54,867 nt of DNA. Source: an uncultured Bacteroidia bacterium. Lineage in GTDB: Bacteria > Bacteroidota > Bacteroidia > Bacteroidales > F082. The notes under the pieces were generated by a model, which made no database searches, was not told the DNA's origin, and saw only the letters and a list, made by a program, of their open reading frames with translations. Every line of letters begins with the position of its first letter. The first letter of the stretch is position 1. A program made the position numbers and the translations under genes. Below, piece after piece: positions 17,418-25,914 of this stretch. The stretch lies in the NCBI GenBank assembly GCA_902791165.1, contig CADAVB010000034.1:1-54867 (forward strand). The letters are read 5' to 3'.

Positions 17418-20038
17418 GGCTTCGTCTGCTCCATATCATTCTGTTGATTCTGTTTTGTCAGATATTGCCGGCGCAAACCGTGCTCACCGGCCATGTGAAA
17501 GACACCGAGGGTGAGCCTTTGCCCAATATCAAAGTGCTGGCCTACAAGGCGGGAAGCCGCATCATCGTGGCTTATACAGGCACCGAAAACGACGGCAAAT
17601 ACAGCCTCACCGTTAATGCCGAAGCCGACAGCCTCGATGTGGCCACCTCGTCGCTCTTTTTCGAGAAGCAGACCAAACGCATCGCCAACCGCAGCCAGAC
17701 GGTGGATTTCACGCTTCGTGAAGAGGTTCAAGAGCTGAAAGGTGTCACCGTGCGCGCCCGCAGCATCGAGCAGAAGGGCGACACATTAGAATACATCGTT
17801 GGCTCCTTTGTGCAGAAGCAAGACAAGAGCATTGAGGACGTGCTGAAGCGTATGCCCGGCATCGAGGTGGCCGACGATGGCAAAATCACCTACCAAGGCC
17901 TGCCCATACAGAAGTTCTACGTCGAAGGCATGGACCTGATGGGCGGAAGTTACGCGGCGGTCAGCAAGAACCTGCCGCACCAGTCGGTGTCGTCGGTAGA
18001 AGTGTATGAGAACCACCAGCCCATCAAGATGCTGGAGGACCGCGTTGATTCCGAACAGGCTTCCATCAACATCAAGTTGGCCAAGGACGTGGCCCTCACC
18101 GGCACGGCCAAAGTCGGCCTCGGCGCGTGGCCTTTCCTTTGGAACGTAAACACCACGCCCATGCTGTTTTCGGGCAAGGTGCAGATGCTGGCCGCCTACC
18201 GCACCAACAACACGGGCGACGACCTCAGCATGTACACCCGGATGCTCACTTTCGAGAACTACAACTCGAATCGACCCGCCAAGTTGGGTGAGGAACTTGG
18301 CATCAAGCAGGCCGCCACGCCGCTTTTCAACGCCAACCGCTATTTGGACAACCAAACGCACCTCGGCAACCTGAACACGCTGTTTCCCATCAGCGAAAAC
18401 ACCACCTTGCGCGTCAATCTCTACTATCTCAACGACTTGCGGAAGCAATCGGTGAGCCAAAGCAACACGCTTTACCTTGCCAACGACACCCTCGCCTACA
18501 CCGAGCAAATCGACAACCGCTTCCGCGACAACCGGCTTTTCGGCACGATTACGCTCAACCGCAACGACAAGGCTTATTACTTGGACAACAAGCTCAACTT
18601 CTCCACCACGTGGGACAAGGCTTTCGGCCTCGACGTGAACAACGGCTTGCCCGTCCGACAAACCTTGGAAACGCCCGCTTTGTCCGTCGATAACGACCTG
18701 CGCCTCATCGTCCCTGTCGGGAAAAGGATGTTGGACATCACCTCATACATCGGTTACGGCCAAACGCCCCACCGCCTTGAAGTGGAGCCAGGGCAGTTCG
18801 CCAATCTGCTCAACGACAGCATCGCCTACGCGAAAACCGTGCAGCAACTCAACACCCGACAATATTTCGCCGACCATGCCGTCAGCGCCATTTTCACGGC
18901 GGGACGGTTCACCATACGCCCTAAGGCGGGCTTCCTCTTCGTAGAACGGCAAATCCATTCGCATTTGGCCCTTTCCGACGGCGAAACCGACTGGCAAAGC
19001 CCGCTTGCCAACGATGCGCAAGTGCGCCGCCGCCAAATAAAGCCCTACCTCAACGCCAGCGTGGAATACAAGCGCAAGCGCCTCAGCGCAGGCTTCGACT
19101 TGCCGCTGAGCCTGCAATCCGTCACGGTGCAAAGCGAAACCGACGGCGACCAACTGACCAAGCTGCTTTTCAATCCAAGCCTTTGGAGCCGCTTGAAACT
19201 CGGCAACTTCTGGACAATCAACGCCTCGGCGCGATTGAGCCACAACATCGAGAACTACAACACTTGGATGGATACCTATCTGATCACCGACTATCAGAAC
19301 TTGGTGATGCGCAAAGCGCCGCTCTCGTTGTCGCGCACCCTTTCGGGCAGCGTAGGCGCGCAATTCAAGGAACCGTTCATTTCCCTCAACGCCGACCTGC
19401 GTTATGGCCTTGGCCACACCCACAGCGAAAACATGTACCGCTACGAAATAGGCGAAGGCGGCCTCAGCACCTTGCAAATCGTGGAAATGCCCAACAACCG
19501 TTTCTATCAAACCCTGAGCGGCAGCGTCAAGAAGTATTTCTCGCCCATCCGCACCACCATCGGCCTGAAAGGCAACCTTTTGGACTCGCGCGGCGTTTCC
19601 TTGGTCAATGATGCACTGCTGGACACGGAGTCGTTTTCCTACAGCCTGTCGCCCTCCATCATGTTCAAGGTGACTGATTGGCTCAATGTGGACTATTCGC
19701 TGAACTACAACAAGTTGTATTCCTTCATCGACACGCAAAAACGCAGCGACATCACCTATTGGAGGCATTTCGGCAAGGCCTTTGCCTTCTTGAAGCGTAA
19801 CCAAACCGTGAGCTTGACGGCGGAATACTACCGTCACCAAGGCAAACCTTATCTCTTCGTGGATGCCGCCTACGAGTTCTCCATCGAACAGCCCAAACTC
19901 GGCTTCGAAGTGCGCTGGAACAACATTTTCAATAGCAAGCGGTATGTTTCCTATTATTCGGGTGCCTTTTCGGTGCAGGAAACCGCATATACCCTCCGCC
20001 CGATGGAGGTGCTGGCCTCGGTGAGGTTTAGGTTTTAA
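17414..20038 (+). CDS. TonB-dependent-receptor-like outer membrane protein (GLPGLI partner)
   Basis: 874 residues. After a signal peptide (LLHIILLILFCQILPAQ) comes a carboxypeptidase-regulatory-like beta sandwich (LTGHVKDTEGEPLPNIKV). A plug-like domain follows, with SIEDVLKRMPGIEVADDGKITYQGLPIQKFYVEGMDL split over two blocks. A long beta-rich barrel ends in SVRFRF with the terminal Phe expected of outer-membrane barrels. No TonB box is obvious. Coupling (ATGA) to the GLPGLI gene supports a two-component envelope module. The substrate, if any, is unknown. Confidence 0.88.
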   Translation: MRLRLLHIILLILFCQILPAQTVLTGHVKDTEGEPLPNIKVLAYKAGSRIIVAYTGTENDGKYSLTVNAEADSLDVATSSLFFEKQTKRIANRSQTVDFTLREEVQELKGVTVRARSIEQKGDTLEYIVGSFVQKQDKSIEDVLKRMPGIEVADDGKITYQGLPIQKFYVEGMDLMGGSYAAVSKNLPHQSVSSVEVYENHQPIKMLEDRVDSEQASINIKLAKDVALTGTAKVGLGAWPFLWNVNTTPMLFSGKVQMLAAYRTNNTGDDLSMYTRMLTFENYNSNRPAKLGEELGIKQAATPLFNANRYLDNQTHLGNLNTLFPISENTTLRVNLYYLNDLRKQSVSQSNTLYLANDTLAYTEQIDNRFRDNRLFGTITLNRNDKAYYLDNKLNFSTTWDKAFGLDVNNGLPVRQTLETPALSVDNDLRLIVPVGKRMLDITSYIGYGQTPHRLEVEPGQFANLLNDSIAYAKTVQQLNTRQYFADHAVSAIFTAGRFTIRPKAGFLFVERQIHSHLALSDGETDWQSPLANDAQVRRRQIKPYLNASVEYKRKRLSAGFDLPLSLQSVTVQSETDGDQLTKLLFNPSLWSRLKLGNFWTINASARLSHNIENYNTWMDTYLITDYQNLVMRKAPLSLSRTLSGSVGAQFKEPFISLNADLRYGLGHTHSENMYRYEIGEGGLSTLQIVEMPNNRFYQTLSGSVKKYFSPIRTTIGLKGNLLDSRGVSLVNDALLDTESFSYSLSPSIMFKVTDWLNVDYSLNYNKLYSFIDTQKRSDITYWRHFGKAFAFLKRNQTVSLTAEYYRHQGKPYLFVDAAYEFSIEQPKLGFEVRWNNIFNSKRYVSYYSGAFSVQETAYTLRPMEVLASVRFRF

Positions 20039-20054
20039 GGCTCAATATACCCAT

Positions 20055-20121
20055 GAATTATTCCCAGATTGACCAAAAATTTAATTCATGATAATTCGTG
20101 ATTCATTCCTGGCAATTCGTG
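20055..20121. repeat. Degenerate AATTCGTG/AATTCATG repeats
   Basis: The stretch after the barrel gene holds several AATTCATG, AATTCGTG and ATTCATT words at irregular 8-11 bp spacing. It looks like a decayed member of the short-repeat type found elsewhere in the window; a shorter trace (ATTCGTGTC, AATCCGTA, AATCCCGTA) follows the terminator at 4392-4417. Confidence 0.45.
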
Positions 20122-20172
20122 TCAGAAAAGAAAAAAAGTTACATATAATGTGACTGATAAACAAAAAAGTCG

Positions 20173-20180
20173 TATTTTTG
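20173..20180 (+). promoter_or_regulatory. Distal -7 promoter element TATTTTTG upstream of rplM
   Basis: Plus-strand TAnnTTTG match; if used it gives a leader of about 170 nt containing the hairpin at 20225-20256. Confidence 0.5.
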
Positions 20181-20224
20181 CAGCCTCGTTCAATCATCCA
20201 AAACTGTCTCTGGTTGGTTCTAAC

Positions 20225-20256
20225 GCATTGATTTTCGGGCGAAAGGGAATTAATGC
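20225..20256 (+). promoter_or_regulatory. Hairpin in the rplM leader, possible ribosomal-protein autoregulatory element
   Basis: GCATT pairs with AATGC at the base. ATT/AAT pairs lie above it after a G-T mismatch, and TTTC/GAAA close a GGGC loop. It lies between the two promoter-like sites in front of the L13/S9 operon. Function is inferred from position only. Confidence 0.35.
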
Positions 20257-20288
20257 ACAAAAAAGTTGGAGCGAATCGGAGAAAGATG

Positions 20289-20296
20289 TAATTTTG
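20289..20296 (+). promoter_or_regulatory. Proximal -7 promoter element TAATTTTG for rplM
   Basis: Plus-strand TAnnTTTG match about 60 bp upstream of ATG 20358. Confidence 0.55.
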
Positions 20297-20357
20297 CACG
20301 CCCTTAAAAAAGGCATGTATCGTTATTGAATTGGATAAAAAACAACAAACAAAAAAA

Positions 20358-20822
20358 ATGAATTACTTAAGCTACAAAACAGTAAGCGTCAATAAGGAAA
20401 ACGCCAACAAGAAGTGGTATGTCGTTGACGCCGAAGGTCAAATCCTGGGCCGTTTGGCCTCACAGGTTGCCCAGATTCTGCGGGGCAAGAAGAAGGCATG
20501 CTTTACTCCCCACAGCGATTGTGGTGACAATGTCATCATCATCAATGCAGAAAAAATCGTCCTGACTGGAAAGAAGATGGACCAGAAGTACTACATGCGC
20601 TACACCGGCTATCCTGGTGGCCAACGCATCCGCACCGTGAGCGAACAACTGAAGCGCAAGCCCACTTTCGTTCTTGAGCACGCCATCAAGGGTATGCTCC
20701 CGAAGAACAGACTCGGCAGCGAGATTTTCAGGAACCTCTACGTTTACGAAGGTCCTAACCACAAGCACGAGGCACAACAGCCCATCGAACTCAAGATCAA
20801 CACAATTAAGAATAAAGATTAA
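20358..20822 (+). CDS. rplM: 50S ribosomal protein L13
   Basis: 154-residue protein of the large ribosomal subunit. Recognisable blocks are WYVVDAEGQILGRLAS, DCGDNVIIINAEKI, YYMRYTGYPGG and AIKGMLPKNRLG. A start nine codons upstream would be possible, but residue 1 at 20358 (MNYLSYKTVSVN) matches family length. An A-rich leader without Shine-Dalgarno sequence precedes it. It is first in the order rplM-rpsI-rpsB-tsf. Confidence 0.98.
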   Translation: MNYLSYKTVSVNKENANKKWYVVDAEGQILGRLASQVAQILRGKKKACFTPHSDCGDNVIIINAEKIVLTGKKMDQKYYMRYTGYPGGQRIRTVSEQLKRKPTFVLEHAIKGMLPKNRLGSEIFRNLYVYEGPNHKHEAQQPIELKINTIKNKD

Positions 20823-20824
20823 TC

Positions 20825-21211
20825 ATGGAAGTTATCAACGCTTTAGGTAGAAGAAAGACCGCCGTTGCCCGCATCTACATGAAGGCCGGCAGTGGCAACA
20901 TTACGGTGAACAAGCGCGACTACAAGGAGTATTTCCCGACGAGCATCCTCCACTATGTGGTTGAACAGCCTTTCATGCTGACCGAAACCCTCGGCCAGTA
21001 TGACATCAAAGTCAACCTCGACGGTGGCGGCATCAATGGCCAAGCCGAGGCCCTTCGCCTCGCCATCAGCCGCGCCCTCTGCGAAATCAACCCCGAGTAT
21101 CGTCCCACCCTGAAGGCCAAAGGTTTGATGCGCCGCGACCCGCGTATGGTCGAGCGTAAGAAACCCGGTCAGCCTGGTGCCCGTAAGAAGTTCCAATTCA
21201 GCAAACGTTAA
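20825..21211 (+). CDS. rpsI: 30S ribosomal protein S9
   Basis: 128 residues starting with ALGRRKTAVARIYMK and ending in the conserved basic tail KKPGQPGARKKFQFSKR, which reaches the decoding site through its C-terminal Lys-Arg. It starts two bases after the rplM stop; L13 and S9 form one operon in most bacteria. Confidence 0.98.
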   Translation: MEVINALGRRKTAVARIYMKAGSGNITVNKRDYKEYFPTSILHYVVEQPFMLTETLGQYDIKVNLDGGGINGQAEALRLAISRALCEINPEYRPTLKAKGLMRRDPRMVERKKPGQPGARKKFQFSKR

Positions 21212-21321
21212 GCCCTCAGAAGCCAAGCGATTTTGTTTAGTATCCAAATTGCTGAGATTCTTTATGTTAAGACTACTCGGCGATTGTATTCAGTGAATGT
21301 AAACATTAAAAAAGAAAACTC

Positions 21322-22146
21322 ATGACACAAGTAACATTTGAAGAACTGTTGGATGCCGGTTGTCATTTCGGCCATCTCAAGAGAAAATGGAATCCGAACA
21401 TGGCTCCCTATATTTTCATGGAGCGCAATGGTATCCACATCATCGACCTTTATAAGACCCAAGCCAAGATGGACGAGGCCGCCAATGCCCTCTGCCAGTT
21501 GGCCAAGTCGAACAAGAAAGTCTTGTTCGTCGCCACCAAAAAGCAAGCCAAGGACATCGTCGCCGAAATGGCAAAGAAAGTCGGTATGCCTTACGTGACC
21601 GAGCGTTGGCCCGGCGGTATGCTCACCAACTTCGCCACCATCCGCAAAGCCGTCAAGAAAATGACGAGCATCGACAAGATGATGACCAGCGACGCCTACA
21701 AGAGCCTCTCGAAGCGCGAGAAACTGCAAATCGAGCGCGAACGCGAAAAGCTCGAGAAGAACCTCGGCTCCATCGCCGACCTCAGCCGTCTGCCTTCCGC
21801 CCTGTTCGTGGTGGACATCATGAAAGAGCACATCGCAGTGGCCGAAGCCCGCAAACTCAACATCCCGACCTTCGCCATCGTTGATACCAACACCAACCCC
21901 AACCTTATTGACTTCCCCATCCCGGCCAACGACGACGCCTCGAAAAGCATCGCCCTTATCGTCGGCAAGATGACCGAAGCCATTGAAGAAGGCATGACCG
22001 AACGCAAGAACAACAAGGACCTCATCCAAGAAGAGGAAGAGGACGAAATGGACGAGATGAAAGACAACAACGAGGAAGAGGAAAACAAGGATGAACGTCG
22101 TCCGCGCGGCAATCGCCGTCCTCGCAAACCTGTTGCAAAAAACTAA
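21322..22146 (+). CDS. rpsB: 30S ribosomal protein S2
   Basis: 274 residues with the S2 blocks LLDAGCHFGHLKRKWNP, VLFVATKKQAKDIV, RWPGGMLTNFATIR and AIVDTNTNPNLIDFPIPAND. The last roughly 45 residues are a highly acidic Glu/Asp/Asn run followed by a basic RRPRGNRRPRKP tail, an extension common in Bacteroidetes S2. The 110-bp gap after rpsI has no convincing TAnnTTTG site. Followed by tsf, the usual pairing. Confidence 0.98.
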   Translation: MTQVTFEELLDAGCHFGHLKRKWNPNMAPYIFMERNGIHIIDLYKTQAKMDEAANALCQLAKSNKKVLFVATKKQAKDIVAEMAKKVGMPYVTERWPGGMLTNFATIRKAVKKMTSIDKMMTSDAYKSLSKREKLQIEREREKLEKNLGSIADLSRLPSALFVVDIMKEHIAVAEARKLNIPTFAIVDTNTNPNLIDFPIPANDDASKSIALIVGKMTEAIEEGMTERKNNKDLIQEEEEDEMDEMKDNNEEEENKDERRPRGNRRPRKPVAKN

Positions 22147-22167
22147 TTAAACAGAAAGGACAATACA

Positions 22168-23160
22168 ATGAATATTACCGCCTCTCAAGTTAATGAATTG
22201 AGACAAATGACGGGTGCTGGCATGATGGACTGCAAGAAGGCCCTCGTCGAAACCGAAGGCGACATCCAAGCCGCCATCGACATCCTTCGCAAGAAGGGTA
22301 TGGCCAAGGCCGCCAAGCGCGCCGACCGCACCGCCGCCGAAGGCTGCGTGCTGTCGAAAGCCACTGAAGACCACAAGTATGCCGCCCTCCTCATGGTGAA
22401 CTGCGAAACCGACTTCGTGGCCAACAACGAAGACTTCGTGAAATTCACGAAGGACGTGCTGGAAGCCGCCGTCGCTAACCGCGTGAAGGACATCGAAGCC
22501 TTGAAGGCTCTTGAACTCAACGGACAGACCGTCGAGGCTCTTGTTGCCAACCAGAGCGCCGTCACCGGTGAAAAGACCGAACTGGGTGCTTTCAGAGTGC
22601 TCGAAGGTGAATATGTGGCCAACTACAACCACCCGGGCAACCGCCTTGCCACCATCGTCGAGATGAACAAGAATTTCGCTGGTGTTGAGGAAGTGAGCCA
22701 CGAGGTGTGCATGCACGTCGCCGCCATGAACCCGCTTTCGGTGAGCGAAGCCTCCATCCCGCAAGAGGTGAAGGATCGCGAGTTCCAAGTTGCCGTCGAT
22801 AAGACCAAGGAAGAGCAAATCCAAAAGGCTGTGGAAGCTGCCCTCCGCAAGGCTGGCATCAACCCGAACCACGTGGATAGCGACGACCACATCAACTCGA
22901 ACATCACCAAGGGTTACATCACCGAGGAACAAGGCGCACAAGCCCGCGAAATCAAGGCCAACGTGCCTGGCACGGTGCAACTCAACGAAGGCATGATCCA
23001 GAACATTGCCAAGGGGCGTCTGAACAAGTTCTTCAAGGAGAGCTGCCTGCTCAACCAAGTCAGCCTCGTTGCCGACCCGAAGACCGTCGCCGAATACATC
23101 CAGGCCGCCGACAAGGAAGCCACCGTGGTGAACTTCGTGCGTATCAAGTTGGGCGAGTAA
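22168..23160 (+). CDS. tsf: Elongation factor Ts
   Basis: Guanine-nucleotide exchange factor for EF-Tu, 330 residues. The N-terminal UBA-like domain has LRQMTGAGMMDCKKAL. The core contains NCETDFVANNEDFVKF, the conserved TDFVxx contact with EF-Tu. Length is longer than in Escherichia coli but normal for this phylum. It lies 21 bp after rpsB and ends at the terminator at 23205. Confidence 0.98.
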   Translation: MNITASQVNELRQMTGAGMMDCKKALVETEGDIQAAIDILRKKGMAKAAKRADRTAAEGCVLSKATEDHKYAALLMVNCETDFVANNEDFVKFTKDVLEAAVANRVKDIEALKALELNGQTVEALVANQSAVTGEKTELGAFRVLEGEYVANYNHPGNRLATIVEMNKNFAGVEEVSHEVCMHVAAMNPLSVSEASIPQEVKDREFQVAVDKTKEEQIQKAVEAALRKAGINPNHVDSDDHINSNITKGYITEEQGAQAREIKANVPGTVQLNEGMIQNIAKGRLNKFFKESCLLNQVSLVADPKTVAEYIQAADKEATVVNFVRIKLGE

Positions 23161-23204
23161 ACCAGATTTGTACTGACACACGCAGTGTGTCCGCAATGTG
23201 AATA

Positions 23205-23242
23205 CCGGCGCATCCGAAAATTTCGGGTGCGCTGGCTTTTTG
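23205..23242 (+). terminator. Rho-independent terminator of rpsB-tsf
   Basis: 14-bp stem with two G-T pairs, 23205-23218 with 23222-23235, followed by CTTTTTG. Confidence 0.88.
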
Positions 23243-23257
23243 TTTAGAAAAATTCAA

Positions 23258-23265
23258 TACCTTTG
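23258..23265 (+). promoter_or_regulatory. -7 promoter element TACCTTTG for the yitT-like gene
   Basis: Plus-strand TAnnTTTG match 56 bp upstream of ATG 23322. Confidence 0.6.
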
Positions 23266-23321
23266 CCGCTTCAAAACGACTGAAAATTAAACTAAATAAT
23301 TGATTTTTAACTAATTAAGTT

Positions 23322-24266
23322 ATGCAAAACGAAAAATTGAAGCAACAAGTCATAGCCTACGCCTTATTGGTGCTTGGCTCTGCACTTTTCGCCATCGGCG
23401 ACGTGATGTTCGTGAACCCCTACCACCTTGCGCCTGGCGGCGTGTATGGTCTGGCCAACGTGTTCAATGCCCTGTGGGGATGGAAAATCTCTGTGTCGGG
23501 CATTGCCATGGACATTCCGCTGCTCATCATCGGCACCATCATCCTCGGCCCCAAGTTCGGCATCAAGACGATTATCTCGGTGATTCTGATACCTGTGTTC
23601 ACTTATATCCTTGAAAGCACATGGGGCTATGCGCCTGTGATTCACGGCGGTAGCGTGGTTACCGACACCCAATCGGCGCTTTATTACATCGCCAAGGACG
23701 GCTCGCAGAGCTGGTTCATGCCCGATATGGTCTTGAACACCATCGTTTCAGGCCTCATCTATGGCGTGGCCATCGGCGTCATTTTCCGCGCTGGTGCCAC
23801 TTCGGGCGGCTCCGACATCATCTCCATGATCATCCACAAATACACCAAAATCAGCCTTGGCACCCTCGTGATGATTGTCGATAGCATCATCTCGCTCAGC
23901 ACTTTGCTGGCCTTCGAGGACATCCGCCTGCCCATCTATTCCATCCTGCTGATTTACATCGAAGGCAAGGTCATCGACCTCGTTGTGGAAGGCGTGAAGA
24001 GCTACAAGACGGCCTTCGTGGTCACTGACAAGATTGAGGAGGTGCGCAACTTCATCATCAAGGATCTCGACCGAAGCGGCACGGTGTTTGCTGGTAGCGG
24101 CCTCTATCAAGGTGCTGAGCGCAAGATGATTTACGTCACCCTCAACCGCTCCGACTTGGTGAAACTGAAAGCCAACCTCCGTTTCTTAGACCCCAACGCT
24201 TTCGTCAATGTAATTGAAAGCTCCGAGATTATGGGCAATGGCTTCAAGGCCTTGCCGACAGAGTAA
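23322..24266 (+). CDS. YitT family membrane protein (DUF161/DUF2179)
   Basis: 314-residue inner-membrane protein. Five or six hydrophobic segments in the first 210 residues include the family blocks NPYHLAPGGVYGLANV, LIIGTIILGPKFGIKT and FRAGATSGGSDIISMI. The soluble C-terminal DUF2179 domain carries GSGLYQGAERKMIYVTLNR. Members are predicted transporters of unknown substrate. It is a single gene with its own promoter and a terminator at 24295-24330. Confidence 0.92.
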   Translation: MQNEKLKQQVIAYALLVLGSALFAIGDVMFVNPYHLAPGGVYGLANVFNALWGWKISVSGIAMDIPLLIIGTIILGPKFGIKTIISVILIPVFTYILESTWGYAPVIHGGSVVTDTQSALYYIAKDGSQSWFMPDMVLNTIVSGLIYGVAIGVIFRAGATSGGSDIISMIIHKYTKISLGTLVMIVDSIISLSTLLAFEDIRLPIYSILLIYIEGKVIDLVVEGVKSYKTAFVVTDKIEEVRNFIIKDLDRSGTVFAGSGLYQGAERKMIYVTLNRSDLVKLKANLRFLDPNAFVNVIESSEIMGNGFKALPTE

Positions 24267-24294
24267 TCCTTGGCTAAAGATGTAGGCATCTAAT

Positions 24295-24330
24295 AAAAAG
24301 GTTTGAAATCAAATGATTTCAAACCTTTTT
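24295..24330 (+). terminator. Terminator with a perfect 15-bp stem, merging into a tandem array
   Basis: 24295-24309 pairs exactly with 24316-24330 around the loop CAAATG, ending in five T. The 3' arm is also the first unit of the 15-bp tandem repeat that follows. Confidence 0.88.
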
Positions 24331-24435
24331 ATTTCAAATTATATGATTTCAAACTAAACGATTTCAAATTAGTTTATTTCAAATCAAAATATTTCAAATT
24401 ATTTCATTTCAAATCGTTCTATTTCAAATCAAATG
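24316..24435 (+). repeat. Tandem array of eight 15-bp units, ATTTCAAAT plus six variable bases
   Basis: Units start at 24316, 24331, 24346, 24361, 24376, 24391, 24406 and 24421 with no length variation. ATTTCAAA is invariant and the ninth base is T or C; the next six bases differ from unit to unit. The array ends three bases before the -7 element of the ATPase gene. Because the unit is five codons long, the plus-strand frame shared with the ATPase reads through it as an FKxx(Y/D/H) pentapeptide repeat. That is probably a by-product, as the likely ATPase start is 24471. Confidence 0.93.
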
Positions 24436-24437
24436 AT

Positions 24438-24445
24438 TATATTTG
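24438..24445 (+). promoter_or_regulatory. -7 promoter element TATATTTG for the ATPase gene
   Basis: Plus-strand TAnnTTTG match 25 bp before ATG 24471. The position of a -33 element falls inside the 15-bp repeat array. Confidence 0.6.
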
Positions 24446-24470
24446 CGGCGTGAAACTAATCATTTGCGCT

Positions 24471-25598
24471 ATGGAAAGTCCGTTTATTTATGGCAAAATG
24501 GCTGAAAGTGAGTTCTTTATCGATAGAGAGAAAGAAACCGCCCAATTGCTCGGCAACTTCAAAAGTTTGGTGAACACAGCCCTCATCTCGCCGCGCCGCT
24601 GGGGGAAAACCTCACTCGTGAACAAAACCTTGGAGATGCTTGAGAAAGACAAAGGCTTTTATGCCGCCCGAATCGACATCTTCAACTGCCGCACCGAGGA
24701 GCAGTTCTACAAGACCTACGTCAATGCCGTGCTGCAAGCCTCGGCCTCGAAGCTGGACGAATGGGTCGCGCTGATGAAGAAACACATCGGCTCGGTAGGG
24801 CCGAAGATTTCACTCGGCGAAGGGAGTTCGTCCTATGAAGTGACTTTCGGCCTCAATTTCAAGGAAGTGCAGTATTCCGAGGACGAAATCCTCGACCTTC
24901 CGCAGCGCATCGCTGAGGAAAAAGGCAAGAAATTCGTCATCTGCATCGACGAGTTCCAAAACGTGGGCAACTATGCCGAATCGCTGGCGTTTCAGCGTAA
25001 GTTGCGCTCCCACTGGCAGTTGCACAATTCGGTGTGCTATTGCCTCTATGGAAGCAAGCGCCACATGCTTTTAGACATTTTCGGCAACTACGAAATGCCC
25101 TTCTACAAATTCGGCGACCTCATGTTTCTCGACAAAATCGCCGAAGCGGACTGGATACCTTATATAGTAGGTCAGTTCAAGAAGACGGGGAGGCTGATTT
25201 CCAAGGAGTTGGCTTCTGATATTGTCCGCAAGGTGGACGCGCATCCCTATTATGTGCAGCAACTGTCGCATCAGGTGTGGCTGCGCACGGAAGGCACTTG
25301 CACGGCTGAAACCGTTGCGACCGCACACGCCAACATCATCGACCAGATGAGGTTGCTGTTCAGCAACTTGCTTGATTCGCTGACGCCCAAGCAAATCAAT
25401 TTCCTTCATGCCGTGGTGGACGGCGTGGAGAATTTCTCCTCGAAAACCATCCTTGACAAGTACGAATTGGGCACTTCGGCCAACATCAAGAACCTGCGCA
25501 AGGCCATGTTGCAGCGCGACTTGATTGACGTGTTGCCCGGACGAACCGAAATCCAAGATCCGATTTTCGCGGCTTGGCTGAAGCAGCAGGTGGTTTAG
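24471..25598 (+). CDS. AAA family ATPase (archaeal-type ATPase fold)
   Basis: 375 residues. Near the N-terminus FIDREKET is followed by Walker A SPRRWGKTSLV; Walker B is FVICIDEFQNV; and a sensor-like region reads CLYGSKRHMLLDIFG. The C-terminal third (LTPKQINFLHAVVDG, ANIKNLRKAMLQRDLID, DPIFAAWL) is a winged-helix-like domain. This is the ATPase_2/DUF-type family often expanded in Bacteroides and archaea, with no defined function. The ATG at 24471 is chosen because it follows the -7 element; an upstream TTG start would translate the repeat array. It has no operon partner. Confidence 0.85.
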   Translation: MESPFIYGKMAESEFFIDREKETAQLLGNFKSLVNTALISPRRWGKTSLVNKTLEMLEKDKGFYAARIDIFNCRTEEQFYKTYVNAVLQASASKLDEWVALMKKHIGSVGPKISLGEGSSSYEVTFGLNFKEVQYSEDEILDLPQRIAEEKGKKFVICIDEFQNVGNYAESLAFQRKLRSHWQLHNSVCYCLYGSKRHMLLDIFGNYEMPFYKFGDLMFLDKIAEADWIPYIVGQFKKTGRLISKELASDIVRKVDAHPYYVQQLSHQVWLRTEGTCTAETVATAHANIIDQMRLLFSNLLDSLTPKQINFLHAVVDGVENFSSKTILDKYELGTSANIKNLRKAMLQRDLIDVLPGRTEIQDPIFAAWLKQQVV

Positions 25599-25702
25599 TC
25601 GCGTTGGTTCATTTTCCTTTGTGCATAACTGTCCGTTCAAAAATCCAAATCAACAGTAATAAGTAGATGAGCAAATTTAGTTTACATATTGACGCGAGCT
25701 AA

Positions 25703-25833
25703 GGGACTATGACTTGTGACTATGAACATGACTGCTTCGGCCAAGGACTGAAATTTCAGCATTCCTGTGAAAGCGGTCATAGTCATGGTCAGAGGTCATG
25801 GTCAAAAAGTCCCGAAGTCCCGTGTCCCGCGTC
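25703..25833. repeat. GAC/GTC inverted short-repeat element in a 340-bp gap
   Basis: GACTATGAC (25705-25713) has its exact reverse complement GTCATAGTC at 25776-25784. The left side repeats GACTATG/GACTTGT words. The right side repeats GTCATGG/GTCAGAG and then GTCCCG three times at 7-8 bp spacing. GGGAC at the left end pairs with GTCCC on the right. Apart from this element and the promoter at 25915, nothing is seen in the gap 25599-25939. Confidence 0.7.
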
Positions 25834-25914
25834 AAAAATCATGCAGTTTAATTTTGAACAGTTACTTAAACAGTTTTCTCAATCCTGCGCCTTGATTCGG
25901 CACGATCTTTTTGC

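Noticed and set aside
24316-24435. 15-bp array as a small CRISPR
   Set aside because: Repeat (9 bp) and spacer (6 bp) are far too short, and no cas genes are in the window.
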